This document shows positions 31,654-44,140 of a stretch of DNA of 64,000 bases, in pieces. This DNA comes from Umbilicaria muhlenbergii (taxonomy: Eukaryota > Ascomycota > Lecanoromycetes > Umbilicariales > Umbilicariaceae). Numbering within the stretch: position 1 is the stretch's first letter; the number at the start of each line of letters is the position of its first letter. The notes under the pieces were generated by a model. That model saw nothing but the letters and a program-made list of their open reading frames with translations, was not told the DNA's origin and searched no databases. The translations under genes were made by a program, and so were the position numbers. The stretch lies in NCBI GenBank assembly GCA_000611775.1, contig KK106983.1:956575-1020574 (forward strand), written 5' to 3'.

Positions 31654-32335
31654 CGCAACAAAGCAGCAGGGCTTTCCAATAGCCCCTTGAGGATGGGCAA
31701 GGGTTGTATGTAGAAGTTTTCACGCACCATTCTTCACCAGTTTCTTGATTCCGCCGTGCAAATCTGATCGTGGAACTCCGGAAGACTGGATACGACGTAG
31801 TAAACACTCACGACACTTTACATTACTGCAAGTCCTCCGCCAAATTAAGCCATTGACTTCCGGCGAGTGGTAAGTCACGATTGGCTGCAAGATATCACTT
31901 TTCGCTGCTAAAGATATCGGCTAGGCCAGAACTGGCATAACGGCCGCTACCACAGCGAGCACAGTCTGAGCTCGTCAGGCAAGGTTCGAAAAAAAAAGAA
32001 GCAATTCAGAGAAGAGTCTTTCATCCAGCGTGACTTAATACCAGCCCTCAGTTCCCTTCTCTAAGGAGCACTTTTGGAAATAAGGTGTCTCGTTGCACGC
32101 ACTTTGTCTGCCACTGTTAGCACGTTGGTGTTCCTCACCGCCATAAAATATCAAGCATCTACCACTTGCCATATTCTGCTCTCTGCACCACCGCCAGAAA
32201 TCCTTCAAGGCCATTGACTACCCAATTCTACCAGCAAGCCGCTCCAATCACTCTAGGACCTATAAGCAAGTACACTGAACCAACCGCGAATTGTCCTCAT
32301 ACGTCTGAGCCATAGTAGCGGCGAGCGCTGCGACA
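31654..32335. other. Intergenic gap, upstream of CPA2
   Basis: About 680 bases with the 3' end of the PPR gene and the promoter of the carbamoyl-phosphate synthase gene. It has a short A run (31989-31999) and, near 32033 and 31871, TGACTTA and TAAGTCA words, one base from the TGACTCA box read by Gcn4/CpcA. They are suggestive at most. No other gene is seen. Confidence 0.5.
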
Positions 32336-35300
32336 ATGGCTTTGTCCATGCGCCTGGGGGGGCGCTCACCATGGATTCTCCGGGCGTGCAACGTAACACC
32401 CTTCTCCAGTACGGCCCGGCCATTTGTCACGCTTGGGAGAATTACAAGCCCTCGACTGTCCAACCAACACTCGTGCCCAACAAACCAACCCAGACGGTCG
32501 TTCAAGAGCTCCACGGCGTGGAGGATAACGGGCCAAGAAGCCCCAAGCGCACAGGCATATCTCGCTAGTGGAGCCATTGCTGGGAGCAAAAATCTGGTAG
32601 ACGTCAAGAAGGTCCTGGTCATTGGTAGTGGAGGGTTAAGTATTGGACAAGCTGGAGAATTTGACTATTCTGGTGAGTCTTGCCCATGACTTGGGTTTTC
32701 GTTTTGCAATCTGGCACCTTCCCACGTTTTTTGACAAGACGTCACTGTGCTCCTTGTTTTTTGTTTCCCCCGATCCTGGCGTGCTCACTCTTTACAGGTT
32801 CCCAAGCGTTGAAAGCGTTGAAAGAGGCCAACGTTAAATCAGTCCTGATAAATCCCAACATTGCAACCATCCAGACAGACCACAAGCTCGCAGACGAGGT
32901 CTATTACCTACCTGTGACTCCGGAATATGTCACGTACGTGATCGAGAGGGAACGGCCGGACGGTGTCCTGCTGACATTTGGCGGCCAGACTGGCCTCAAT
33001 CTGGGAGTGCAGATGAATAGGATGGGCATATTCGAGAGGTACGGCGTCAAAGTACTTGGTACTAGTATCAAAACACTGGAAACGAGTGAAGATCGCGATT
33101 TATTTTCGAAAGCTCTCAATGAGATCAACATCCCCATAGCCGAGTCGATCGCGGTTGGCACCGTTGATGAAGCTTTAGCGGCGGCGGAGCAGATCGGATA
33201 CCCAATTATCGTCAGATCGGCATATGCTTTAGGAGGTCTGGGGTCTGGTTTTGCTAACAATGAAGAGGAGCTCAAGAACTTATCATCGCGCTCGTTGACT
33301 CTGTCACCTCAGATCCTCGTGGAGAAATCCCTGAAGGGATGGAAGGAAGTTGAGTATGAAGTCGTCCGTGATGCGATGAACAACTGTATCACAGTCTGCA
33401 ACATGGAGAACTTCGATCCATTGGGAATACATACGGGAGACAGTATTGTGGTAGCTCCGAGTCAGACTCTGAGCGACGAAGAGTACCACATGCTCCGAAC
33501 AGCTGCGATCAAGATCGTCCGCCACCTTGGAGTTGTTGGAGAATGCAACGTACAATATGCCCTACAGCCAGATGGGCTAGATTACAGAGTCATTGAGGTG
33601 AACGCTCGTCTGTCTCGGTCTTCAGCACTTGCATCGAAAGCCACCGGCTACCCCTTAGCATATACCGCAGCTAAGATCGGGCTCGGCCACACCCTTCCAG
33701 AACTTCCAAATGCTGTCACAAAGACGACGACAGCAAACTTTGAACCTAGTTTAGACTATATTGTCACCAAAATTCCTCGATGGGATTTGAGTAAGTTCCA
33801 ACACGTCAAGCGAGATATTGGAAGTTCTATGAAATCGGTCGGCGAGGTCATGGCGATTGGAAGAACCTTCGAAGAGTCGATACAAAAGGCCATTCGTCAA
33901 GTAGATCCAAAGTATGTGGGATTCCAAGGCGACAAATTTGAGGATTTGGAAGAAGTCTTGCGCAATCCTACTGATCGAAGGTGGCTGGCTGTTGGTCAGG
34001 CCATGCTGCATGAGAACTATTCTATCGACAAAGTTCATGAGTTGACCAAGATTGACAAATGGTTCTTGTTCAAACTCCAGAACATTGTAGATGTGCACCA
34101 TGAATTAGAAGAGGTTGGAAGTCTCTTCGGGCTGAAGAAAGAGTTAGTAATGAAGGCCAAGAAGATGGGCTTTTCCGACAAGCAGATAGCTCAATGTGTT
34201 GGAAGCTCAGAGGATGAGGTCCGGGCCCGGAGGAAAGGCTTCGGAGTCAAACCGTTCGTGAAGAAGATCGATACTCTTGCAGCAGAGTTTCCTGCCGACA
34301 CCAACTACCTTTACACCACATACAACGCAACTTCGCACGATGTCACATTCGACGATCACGGCACAATCGTACTTGGGAGCGGCGTATATCGTATTGGGAG
34401 CTCCGTCGAGTTCGATTGGTGTGCGGTCAATGCTACTGTTTCGTTGAAGGAGATGGGCAAAAAGACAGTGATGATCAACTATAACCCCGAGACTTATTCC
34501 ACGGATTTTGACATGGCTGACAAGCTATATTTCGAAGAGCTAAGCTATGAACGTGTTATGGATATCTACGAATTAGAAGGCGCTAGCGGTGTGGTTGTAT
34601 CTGTTGGTGGCCAACTACCACAAAATATTGCCCTACGACTGCAAGAGACAGGCAAAGCACATGTCCTAGGAACAGATCCCTTGGACATTGACAAGGCTGA
34701 AGACCGTCACAAGTTCTCCCAGATTCTAGACAGCATCGGCGTCGACCAGCCGGCCTGGAGGGAATTGACCTCGGTCACGGAGGCGGAATCTTTTGCGGAT
34801 GAAGTTGGATATCCTGTATTGGTACGACCCAGCTACGTACTTTCTGGTGCGGCTATGAGTGTCATTCGCAGCCAGGACGAACTTCAAGACAAACTTATCT
34901 CTGCCAGCGCCGTGTCACCGGACCACCCTGTGGTCATCACCAAGTTTATTGAAGGAGCGCAAGAAATCGACGTCGACGCTGTAGGATCTGCCGGAAAGCT
35001 GATAATTCACGCTGTCAGCGAGCATGTGGAACCGGCTGGTGTACATTCCGGAGACGCTACACTTGTCTTACCTCCTGCCAATCTCGATGAGAAGATCATC
35101 GCTCGGGTCAAGGAAATCGCGGAGAAAGTTGCCAAAGCTTGGAACATCACAGGCCCTTTCAACATGCAGATCATCAAGGCTGATGATCCCAACGGTGGCG
35201 AGCCCGCTCTCAAGGTTATTGAATGCAACCTTCGCGCATCACGCTCATTTCCTTTTGTCAGCAAGGTACTCGGTACCAACTTCATCGATGTTGCAACGAA

Positions 35301-36017
35301 GGCTCTTGTGGGGCGTGGTGTCCCGGAACCAACTGACCTCATGGCAGTAAAGAGAGATTACCTCGCAACAAAGGTTCCTCAATTCTCATGGACACGTCTG
35401 GCCGGTGCAGATCCGTTCCTCGGTGTCGAAATGTCAAGTACCGGAGAAATCGCTTGTTTCGGAAAGGACCTTATAGAGGCTTACTGGGCATCGTTGCAAT
35501 CGACTATGAACTTCCGCATGCCCGAGCCTGGTGAGGGTTTATTGTTTGGGGGCGATATCTCGAAGAGTGAACTGTCGGGTGTGGTCGACTACTTGAACCC
35601 TCTAGGGTACAGGCTGTACGCTGCGAGCGAAGACGTAAAACAGCACCTTGAGTCAACAGTAAAGGGCGGCTGCACCGTTGAAGTGATTGAGTTTCCGACA
35701 GAGGATAAGAGGGCTTTGAGGGAGGTTTTCCAAAAGTACGATATTCGGGGGGTTTTCAACCTTGCTACCTCGCGAGGCAAGAACCTTGTGGACAAGGACT
35801 ATGTGATGAGGAGAAATGCTGTTGATTTCGGGGTACCATTGTTCATGGAGCCTAAGGTGAGATAGCTTCCACGCTTGAGCCCATGGAGTATACTAATCTG
35901 GCGTGGTCTTAGACGGCTCTTCTTTTCGCGCAGTGCATGAATGCCAAACTACCCCGTAAAGAGGGCATCCCGAGTGAGGTTCGGAGATGGAGTGACTTCA
36001 TTGGGAGCCATTTTTGA
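32336..36017 (+). CDS. CPA2: Carbamoyl-phosphate synthase, arginine-specific large subunit
   Basis: Three exons, 32336-32672, 32798-35856 and 35913-36017, encode about 1166 residues. The enzyme makes carbamoyl phosphate from bicarbonate, ATP and the ammonia passed on by the small subunit, for arginine synthesis. The Arg/Ser-rich N-terminus (about 60 residues) looks like a mitochondrial presequence. The body starts with [23 protein letters not shown], has two ATP-grasp halves ([19 protein letters not shown] and [18 protein letters not shown]), and ends in an MGS-like domain with a small C-terminal exon (MEPK|TALLFAQ...WSDFIGSHF). The first splice within SG|SQALKAL fits perfectly. The length and single-module layout separate it from the CAD-type pyrimidine enzyme, which is fused to aspartate carbamoyltransferase. 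Two alternative frames read through the intron would wrongly start it at 32680. Confidence 0.97.
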
Positions 36018-36427
36018 ACTCTCAATATCACGTCACAAGATCAAGTGATAAAAAGATTTTGGCCGCCTGTATATAGACGATACCCTAATGAGAGACGAGG
36101 TGGTTTGTGGATATCGAGCTCAAGTATCACCGCCAATAATGACTGATTTATTGGCAGTGATGGAAGTTTGCAGTTTAAGCTCTAAGTCGTGATCATCATC
36201 ATCGACCGTTAACGGTTGTCGGTGACGATTCTAATTAGATCACAGTAACTGGTTGTTATCAGTCCGTAGCCTAAGGTATGAGTGATGGTTGTATGAAAGG
36301 AGTAGGTTACTCGAAAGTGTAACGGCTGATGTTACCCCGCCATCCCTTAGAGTGGTGCCCTGCACAGGGCATGCGGGGCAAATGCTGTTGAGCCTGTGAT
36401 ATATCATGCAGCTGGATCCGTTACCTT
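36018..36427. other. Intergenic gap, upstream of DPP5
   Basis: About 410 bases with the end of CPA2 and the promoter of the DPP5 gene. A GTTAACGGTTGTC-type near-palindrome lies near 36206-36230; I see no gene. Confidence 0.5.
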
Positions 36428-39016
36428 ATGCTTTCTGTCAAAGCTGTTGTTCTCTCTGTCCTGTCGGCCGCCTGCGCTATTGCTACCCTTTACTTTGCCC
36501 TAGTCACACATAGCCCCGACTTCTTCTCCGTATCAACTATACCCATTGACCAGGCCAATCCAGCTGAGATGACCATACGTGCCACCAAGTTTGATCCCGA
36601 GTAGCTCTCTCACATCGCACGCGGTGGCAATGGTCGCTAATCAATCATAGGGTGCTCCTCAGCGCCCCGCGAAGATCTCCCGCAGTACCCAACGCCGATG
36701 GCAAGTTAGCCGTGTACACGGTATCCACATACTCTTTTGAGACGCATAAGAAGACCTCCGAGATCCGAGTGTTAGACGTTGAGAGGGGACATTCAACTCT
36801 GGTCACCAATGAGGAGAAAACGAGCGAGCCCAACTGGCTAGAGGATAGCAACGACCTTCTCTGGTTAAAAGCCGGAGAAAAGGGGGCCACACAGCTCATA
36901 GTCGGCAACGTGAATGATTTCAGGAAGACTTACATCGCAGGGACCGTGCCGGGCCCTATATCAAACGTCAAACTCAAGGTCCTTCAGGAAGGCAAAGTAG
37001 CAATCGCAGTCACAGGGAAGGCGCGGCCTGATGGGTCTCTGTACAATCCTGATGATGAGCTAAAGAAGCTCTCTACCGGCCTCGTCTACGACTCTTTGAT
37101 GGTCAGGTAAGGGAACAGTTCCCACGAGAATCGCGATGGCTGAGATGTCTAGGCACTGGGACCAATATACGTCGAATAAGAAGAATGCAATATGGTATGG
37201 AGTACTTCAAAGATCGACACCACACATCACCGAGTCGCAAGGTAGATACGTTCTGTCCAATCTAGTCAATGCACTGAAGGGCACAAACCTGGAAAGTCCC
37301 ATACCACCATTCGGCGGCTCCGACCATTATTCTTTGAGCCGCGCTGGCCTAGCCTTTGTTGCTAAAGATCCCGGTGTCAATGCTGCCACCAATACAAAGG
37401 CAAATTTCTACTACTTATCAATAGCCGACTTCACCAATGCATCATTCGCAAAGCTAGGTACGGTCAAGGTCGAGGGCCTTGAGGGTGCCTCTTCATCTCC
37501 AGCAATATCTCCTGATGGCCGATCGGCTGTCTTCCTGCAGATGAAGCAAAATGGCTATGAAAGTGATAAGAACCGTATAGTATTCATACCTGATCTCACC
37601 AGATTGTCAGCGGCGACAGAAGTCCTCAAGTCTAATGACGGGAAGGGTGCTTGGGATAGAAGCCCACAAGCCGTGATGTGGAGCAGTGATGGAAAGCAGT
37701 TGTTTCTACAAGCTGAAGACAACGGGAATGGTTTACTTTTCAAGATCAACGCTCCAGCAACAACAGAACATATTGACCAGCTGCCGGAGAAGGTTACGAG
37801 TACCGGCTATGTCTCTGACGTTCGTCCAGCCAGAGAAGGATCATCTCATCTTCTAATATCCAGCACCAACTTAGTAGACAACAGCCTCTACACAATCGTT
37901 GATCCGTCTGACGTTTCCACTGCCAAACAAATATCCTCTAATTCTCGGAACGGTACAGCTTTTGGACTCTCCAAAGGACAGGTCTCAGACATTTGGTTCA
38001 AAGGTGCTGGCGACTACAAGGTTCATGCTTTGGTGGTGAAGCCCTCGAAGTTCAATGAAGGCGAGAAATATCCGTTAGCATATCTCATTCACGGCGGGCC
38101 TCAAGGGGCCTGGGGCGATCAATGGTCGACGCGCTGGTAAGTAGGAATCCAGGAGCGTTGGGCGACGAGAATCTTATGGCTGCAGGAATCCAGCTGTTTT
38201 CGCCGAGCAAGGCTACGTAGTAATTGCGCCGAATCCTACAGGGTCAACAGGCTATGGTCAGGAGTTCACGGACGCTATCAAGAACTCCTGGGGTGGCCTC
38301 CCTTACGAAGACATAAGCAACGGCTTCGAGTACATCAGAGACAACCTGCCATACGTCGACACTGAGCGGGCTGTTGCCCTTGGTGCTTCCTATGGCGGTT
38401 ATATGATGGTACGGAATCTGTATTTTATATATCCTCCCTACGTTTCCGCAGCTAACCCGAGTGTCTTCGCCACAGAACTGGATTCAGGGGCATGATTTAG
38501 GTCGCAAATTCAAAGCCCTCGTCTGCCATGACGGCGTCTTCAGCATGGCCAATCAAATGTCCAGCGACGAGCAATACTTCCCCAACCATGATCTGGGCGG
38601 TACCTTCTGGACCGCGCGCGAGAATTGGGAACGCTGGGATCCAGCACGGTTCCTGCAAAACTGGGCGACTCCGCAGTTGGTCATCCACAATGAACTGGAC
38701 TATAGGCTTCCCGTCAGCGAAGGTCTCGCGGCTTTCAATATTCTTCAAATGAGGTAAATTTTATCTTCTGTTCATGTTTGACTTTGTTTCGTCGTTTAGC
38801 TGACCAGACGATAGGGGCGTGCCGAGTCGGTTTTTGACCTTCCCGGACGAGAACCACTTCGTGCTCAAGGAGGAAAATAGCTTGGTGTGGCACACGGTGG
38901 TCCTGAATTGGATCAACAAGTACGCGGGGCTACCTCCATATAAAGAAGAGGGGTTCGAGGGGCAGAGTACAACACCGGCGGCCTCGACAAAGGAGACCCA
39001 TTTGCCACTCAGGTAA
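36428..39016 (+). CDS. DPP5: Dipeptidyl peptidase 5 (secreted prolyl-oligopeptidase family)
   Basis: Six exons, 36428-36600, 36651-37106, 37153-38136, 38186-38408, 38476-38753 and 38815-39016; about 771 residues. The enzyme removes dipeptides from the N-terminus of peptides outside the cell or in the vacuole. A hydrophobic start ([20 protein letters not shown]) acts as signal peptide or anchor. A beta-propeller follows, with [11 protein letters not shown] opening it, and the alpha/beta hydrolase ends the protein: Ser606 in GASYGGYMM, Asp687 in NELDYRLP and His719 in ENHFVL. The active-site serine sits just before an exon border (38408). The N-terminal hydrophobic run extends beyond a classic signal peptide (to about residue 27) and needs checking. 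Related proteins are known fungal allergens and antigens. Convergent with the next gene. Confidence 0.95.
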
Positions 39017-39159
39017 AATATAGCTTACATATACTTGTGGAAATCAGATTCAACTCTTGAATTTCATGTCGCTTGATTTTGGTATTTAATCACTGTGCCC
39101 CCTTTGACTTTAAAAATCAGGATTCACACAACCAACCTCCCATCCCATTCGATCTCTTC

Positions 39160-39639
39160 TCACCACCCCGCCCCCCCAAACTTCCTCCCCCACACCTCCT
39201 CCTCCTCGGCCCTATCCATCCTCCTCCTCATCTCCCCATCCACCCACCTCCTCACCCTCTCCTCCTCCTCCCCTCCCTCCCCCTCCTCTCCCACCGGGCT
39301 CTCACACCCCCTCAACCCAATAAACCTTCCAAACCTCCTCCTCTTCCCCTGCACCCTCTCCCCCAATTCCCCTCCCTCCATGCGCTTCCATTTCCCCGGC
39401 GTCAAGGGAGCCGGGTAGAGGGTGCTCCATTCGCACGGGGTGCGTTGGTGGTAGAATGACGCGAGGGAGTCGAGGAGGTCTTCGCTGAGGAGGTGGTAGG
39501 ATAGGAGGTTCGCGGGGAAGGAGGGGTGCGGGGTGCCGGTTGTGATTTGGAGGAGGGGGTGCAGGGGGGTGAGGAGGTGGTGCAGGCGGCGGGTTAGGAG
39601 TGTGGATTTGGGGGCGGGTTGGGGGTGGGGGGTGGACAT
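39160..39639 (-). CDS. Small conserved-looking fungal protein of unknown function
   Basis: A 159-residue frame from a clear ATG. The first ~100 residues look structured: LTRRLHHLLTPLHPLLQITTG, then SFPANLLSYHLLSEDLLDSLASFYHQRTP and a Pro/Trp-rich piece, followed by RFGRFIGLRGCESP. I recall similar short proteins in other filamentous fungi but no function. The C-terminal third is Glu/Arg-rich low complexity. That makes the plus strand here a CT-rich tract (39160-39360), so composition alone could mislead, yet the N-terminal half is not low complexity. There is no signal peptide or membrane span. It converges on DPP5, 143 bases from its stop. Confidence 0.6.
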   Translation of the reverse strand: MSTPHPQPAPKSTLLTRRLHHLLTPLHPLLQITTGTPHPSFPANLLSYHLLSEDLLDSLASFYHQRTPCEWSTLYPAPLTPGKWKRMEGGELGERVQGKRRRFGRFIGLRGCESPVGEEGEGGEEEERVRRWVDGEMRRRMDRAEEEEVWGRKFGGAGW

Positions 39640-41507
39640 GGTGGGGGATGTGGTTGGGTTGGTTTGGGTGTTTGTTATGTTTCTGGGTTTAGAGCGGTTG
39701 ATCGGTAGAGTGGTTTTAAAAGGAAGAAGTGGCGGTTGAGTTCAAGCTTTTGCGGTGGATTTGATTGCAGAGGGGGTCAACGGTGGCGATGCTGGGTCTT
39801 ATTTTGTACATTGCGACAAAGGCCTTGTCGTCGTGGTTGAGATTCCTTTTCACTCGGTTGGAAGTTCATTATGTTCTATTTTGAGCCTTTGTCGCAGTGT
39901 GAAAGCCGTTGCAACAAGTTCGGATTTCTTTGTCTGCCGGGCCATAATGAACGGCAGATTCGAACGTTTTGGTTTCACTTTGGATGCCTGGTGTCTTGGG
40001 TCCATTTCCAGCCCTGGCACAGGGTCATAGTAATGTGGCGATTCTCGTTCGGTGATCCCTCGGTCAGGTTCACCGCCAATGGAGATTCTGAACATTCGTT
40101 ATGTAAGTCGTAGAAGATTACTTCGGAATTGACCTCTGCAACCTCGTCAGTTGGGATATCTGGATCCCGCGTTTTCGTTGTCGGGTTGCCCTGGTGGTCA
40201 AGGGGTCAAGGGGGTCCCCCGCTACGGAATGCTGAGAGATGGCACTAGATTAGTGCCTGATGCCGCTCGCTTGACTTTCCCGCCGTCGGCCAATCGTAAC
40301 ATCATTAGGACCTCTCATACACCGCTTTTTGCGGGTTGACACATCATCAACCATTTGTCTAGGAAGACTGCCCTCCTCGTCAACGGGACAGCGATGGTTG
40401 CACCGCACGTCTCTGCTGGCCCAACGCTGTTCTGTCTGTCAGCGGAATAGTATGAAGTACGTTAGCGGTGGCATCGCTTGAGATATGAGACATCCACTGG
40501 CAATCTCCACGGCGAGAGTGCCATTCAGCGTCACCCTGAAACCTCCAAAGAGAGACGAAAGCCGGACCAGGGCTCATCCAGATTCTGATTCGCTGCTAGG
40601 GTTTGTCTACCAGTCGAAGGGCTTCCTTTCTAGCTATGGAGAGCCAAGCCTGTTCACTTGTTCAGGTCCTAATGACCCAATCAGTCTACAAGTATCCAAG
40701 TGGCTTCACTAGCTCATGGACCGAGCATATGCTTATTGGGGCGCTTCTTGCAGCTACGCTACCTTGAGGCTATCTCAACGATTTTTCGATCTACTGAGGA
40801 ATAGTCGCACGTGCCGCTCTCCGGCCCGCCAGCCTCTGATCTGAAGGCTAGCAGAGGCTACTCGTTCGAGCTGGGGTGAAGGCAGTATGAAAGCTGCTAT
40901 GCAAGGTACTGGCCAACTGGACCAGGAGCAAAAGACGGCATCTTGCAGTCCTCGCAGGCATCCGCTTTCCCTCGTTCCTGGTTATTTGTATTTCTCCGCT
41001 TTTGTGGAGCCGTGCGCCTGCCTTCTGCTCACCATCTAAGGTCTAGCAGTCCAACGTTGGCAACTGATACTGGTTCCAGAGTCTGTACAGCCCTATATGC
41101 GACAGCCGCCCTAATCATGGAGGGTCATGGAGGGTCACCGTCGTTGACCATTCTCATATAGTCGGACAATTTGACGTTAACCCGTCCTCTACCGGCATCA
41201 AGGGTGCAGAATGATGTGAAATTTTGTGGAAACATCCATGCAAGCCCCAGAATCTCCTCGCTATGGTTATGATGATTGGTTGTTAAATGCCCTTTTGACC
41301 TATTCAAAGACTTGCCAATCCTCTCTTTAGATGTGCAAGGGTGCGTGTTTTCAACTACCATGGCCGTCCGTGGTTTTTGGACGTGACGCCGAACACCGTA
41401 CATTAATCCAGTGATATCCTATCAGATGGCCATTATCCGTCCGCTCCCTGGCTCGGAAAGCAGCTTCATCTTCATATTCTTGACAGAGTACGTTGAACAG
41501 CATCATC
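39640..41507. other. Long intergenic gap
   Basis: Nearly 1.9 kb without a supported gene. Frames on both strands are short and overlap. A small direct repeat CATGGAGGGT occurs twice at about 41116-41135. Composition is mixed; I see no paired ends or coding relic. It separates the DPP5 block from the seven-helix gene, whose promoter should lie in its last few hundred bases. Confidence 0.5.
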
Positions 41508-43260
41508 ATGGCACCGAGATATGACCCAGGTCCCCTTCCCCCTCCATCCAAACTACTCGGTCCGGTCCTCCCTCCTCCTCCGGGCGTTGTCCCCAATTTC
41601 AATACCTACAATTATCGCGAGCATGATACAATCAACGCTGTGATCGCTTGCACCGTGCTCGCAGTCCTTTTTGTTGTGATGCGGCTATGGACCAAGGTGT
41701 TTGTCACTCGTCAGCTCTGGTGGGATGACTGTAAGTCCTGTCCGCACTGTACCTGGCCTGAAAGATATTAATCTAATGGCGCTTGGCAGATACATGTGTC
41801 GTGGCTCTGGTACAGCTCCGCTTCTGCGGCACCGAGATCCCACCATTTATGGTCTGACTGACGAGTTCGCATCTAGCTCTTTGTTGCGGCCTATAGTGGT
41901 GGTGCTATCATGCGTAAGTGCCCCTAGCCGTCTCCAAGCGTAGTGGCATACGATTCGCATTTTCTATTCTGGGGAGCTCTTCGACAACTTGATCGGCAGC
42001 GGAGCTGGTGGAGGATGCTCAATATGCGGACGCCAACCGCCATTGGGCTTCAGTCTTCGCTTCAACGAATTCCTGGTCCCCCGTGTCTAGATCTCGTTAT
42101 TAAGTCCTTGAAGGGCTCCCCAGCTGCGAATTGCCAATTTTTAGTCCCTGCGCCTGCATCCAGAAATATTTGTCACTGACGAGCTCATAGAGACACTCAA
42201 TGGAGAAGGACTTCATATGTGGGACGTTCAGGTAAAAATATGGCTTGAAAAGTGGAGCACAGGGTTCCAGGTAGTAAGTTCCATCTCTACACGACTCCTT
42301 GCGGTTACATAGTTGCACCCCCTCACGTGTTCACGGTTGATAGTGGAATGTGACGTCGTACGCACTCTACATGGTCGCGATGGGCTTTAACAAGTTGTCC
42401 ATCTTGCTCCTCTACCTCAAGCTGTTGGCGCCGGGGATGAAGCTCCGCTTTGCTGTTTACGGCATCCTGGCACTCATAGCCTCGTACACCATCGCCTTGG
42501 AGCTTTCGCTGCTTTTCGCCTGCAACCCTATTTTGAAGCTATACCATGCTTATCTTCAAGGGAGCTGTTCTATCAACATCATCGCACATGCAATTACTCA
42601 GGGCGTCTTGAACATTATCTCTGATCTCTTGATCATCATTGTTCCTATCCCGATGGTATGGTCTATGCAGATGTCGACAAAGCACAAGGTTGGTGTTGTG
42701 GGTATATTCGCAACGGGTCTTGTGTGAGTGTCTTTGATCCCTTCAGCACTTGATGACTGCGGTGACTGATGCATTATCCAGCGTTACTGCACTGAGCATG
42801 TACCGCTTATACACGTTAGTCGTTTGCTTCCACAACTACGATATCACATATGTCCAATGGGGAGACACGATCGTGAGGTAGGCCACCTTCCTCTTCATCC
42901 TATACCCTACATCTCAAACTGACTTGCCAAAGCTTGATCGAAATCAACCTTGCCGTCATTGCAACATGCATGCCGTCTTTCAAGCCCTTCCTCCGGCACG
43001 TCGTTCATTGGATCCGCAAAGACTCCACCCAGTCTCCGCCATCATCCCCCGTCAACGGCGGTCATCCGCGACCATCTTTCCTCAAATCCATCTCCAAGCC
43101 CTCGAATCCAGTTCATACGGCGACGTCCAAAGAATCAGCTTTTATCTACCTCGAGGGAGGATCTGACCGGAACATCTCGTTGGCTTCCTCAGATGCGGAA
43201 AAGGCTCATAACGGCAGTGACCGCGTCAGCAGTATCGAGGATGCCAAAGGCTTCAAATGA
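41508..43260 (+). CDS. Rhodopsin-like seven-helix membrane protein (PTH11/SAT4-related)
   Basis: Seven exons: 41508-41730, 41790-41809, 41877-41913, 42191-42270, 42344-42723, 42782-42877 and 42933-43260; about 387 residues. Family signs of the fungal rhodopsin-domain proteins are VMRLWTKVFVTRQLWWDDY after helix 1, LHMWDV before helix 3, YMVAMGFNKLSILLLYLKL, and the long late helix ending in PIPMVWSMQM. About seven hydrophobic segments are spread from residue 45 to 300; the cytosolic tail is Ser/Pro-rich. Two very small exons (20 and 37 nt) join in phase, while the intron after them is 277 nt and may hide another exon. Family members are thought to be sensors; the ligand is unknown. The CFEM domain of classic PTH11 is not seen. 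Confidence 0.83.
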
Positions 43261-43378
43261 CCAGATGCCAACGGAGAGATTTCTGGACATGAACCTTGTT
43301 TAGGATAGGATTATGCTGTATGTAATTTACGAGTATATAAAATATTGAGACAATCTCAGCAAAGTGATTAGTGCTTTC

Positions 43379-43905
43379 CTCATCCTTAGTGTCACCGCGC
43401 TAACCCGTAAAATGTACGACATCCAACGACAAGGTCTCCATTCCTGTTTCGGGACATCCTTCTCTGACCGTGAAGTACACGCTAGGCTCGGAGTAGACGT
43501 ATGCGTATTGAATATGGAGATGACTACGTGGGGTTAGCCCTAGACTTTTCCTCCAGCTCCCTCCGTAGCACTCCATCCACCCTCATCTTAGTCCACCGCG
43601 CTAACCCACAAACCGTACGACGTACGACGACAGATGATCTTTCTCCACCGTGAAGTACCACGCTAGGTCAAGAGTATATGGGATTATTGAGATTAGGCCC
43701 AGCCTCCCTCCCTCTTCATGCTCCATCCATCCTTACCTCAGTCCCACCAAACTAACCCGAAAGGACCACCACGTACGACGACAATCCAAACCACCCACAC
43801 CATTGGTCCCTTCTCTGACCGTGAAGTACCACGCTAGGCCCAGAGTATCTGACGAATATCGAGATTAGCCCTAGCCTTGTCCCAATTCTCTCTAACTTTC
43901 TCTTA
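43379..43905 (+). repeat. Tandem array of three ~175 bp units (family A)
   Basis: Three diverged copies lie head to tail. Each has the same order: a CATCTTAGTCCACC-like block with CGCTAACCC, a GTACGACGAC block, then CCGTGAAGTACCACGCTAGG, an AGAGTAT word, and GAGATTAGCCCTAGCC. The CCGTGAAGTAC marker starts at 43468, 43648 and 43819, so the periods are about 180 and 171 bases. Copies differ by many substitutions and small gaps, so the array is old or was mutated. No reading frame is kept across units. Confidence 0.8.
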
Positions 43906-44140
43906 GTACTTTCGATAGTGTAATGGGCTTCGTTAGCGTTCGTCATAGACGTTCGACGATGATCATCTCGACTGTCCGTATCTGGACTGGGAGGCCCGTT
44001 GTGGAATCCTTCCCAGAGGCGTGGGTCGTTCCCGGAGGTGCGTACCTTAACCGCGAGGCCGACAACGCGGGTGGCTGGCTGGCTGGCGCGTCCCGACGCC
44101 TTGGAGAGCTGGGCTGGGCAGGCTGGGTGGGTCCGGTTTG

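Noticed and set aside
31860-32045. TGACTTA and TAAGTCA near the CPA2 gene as possible CpcA/Gcn4 sites
   Set aside because: Each is one base off the consensus, and such words are frequent by chance.
39073-39459. Plus-strand Pro/Leu/Ser-rich frames of 107-128 residues
   Set aside because: They are the mirror of the Glu/Arg-rich C-terminus of the minus-strand gene at 39160-39639.
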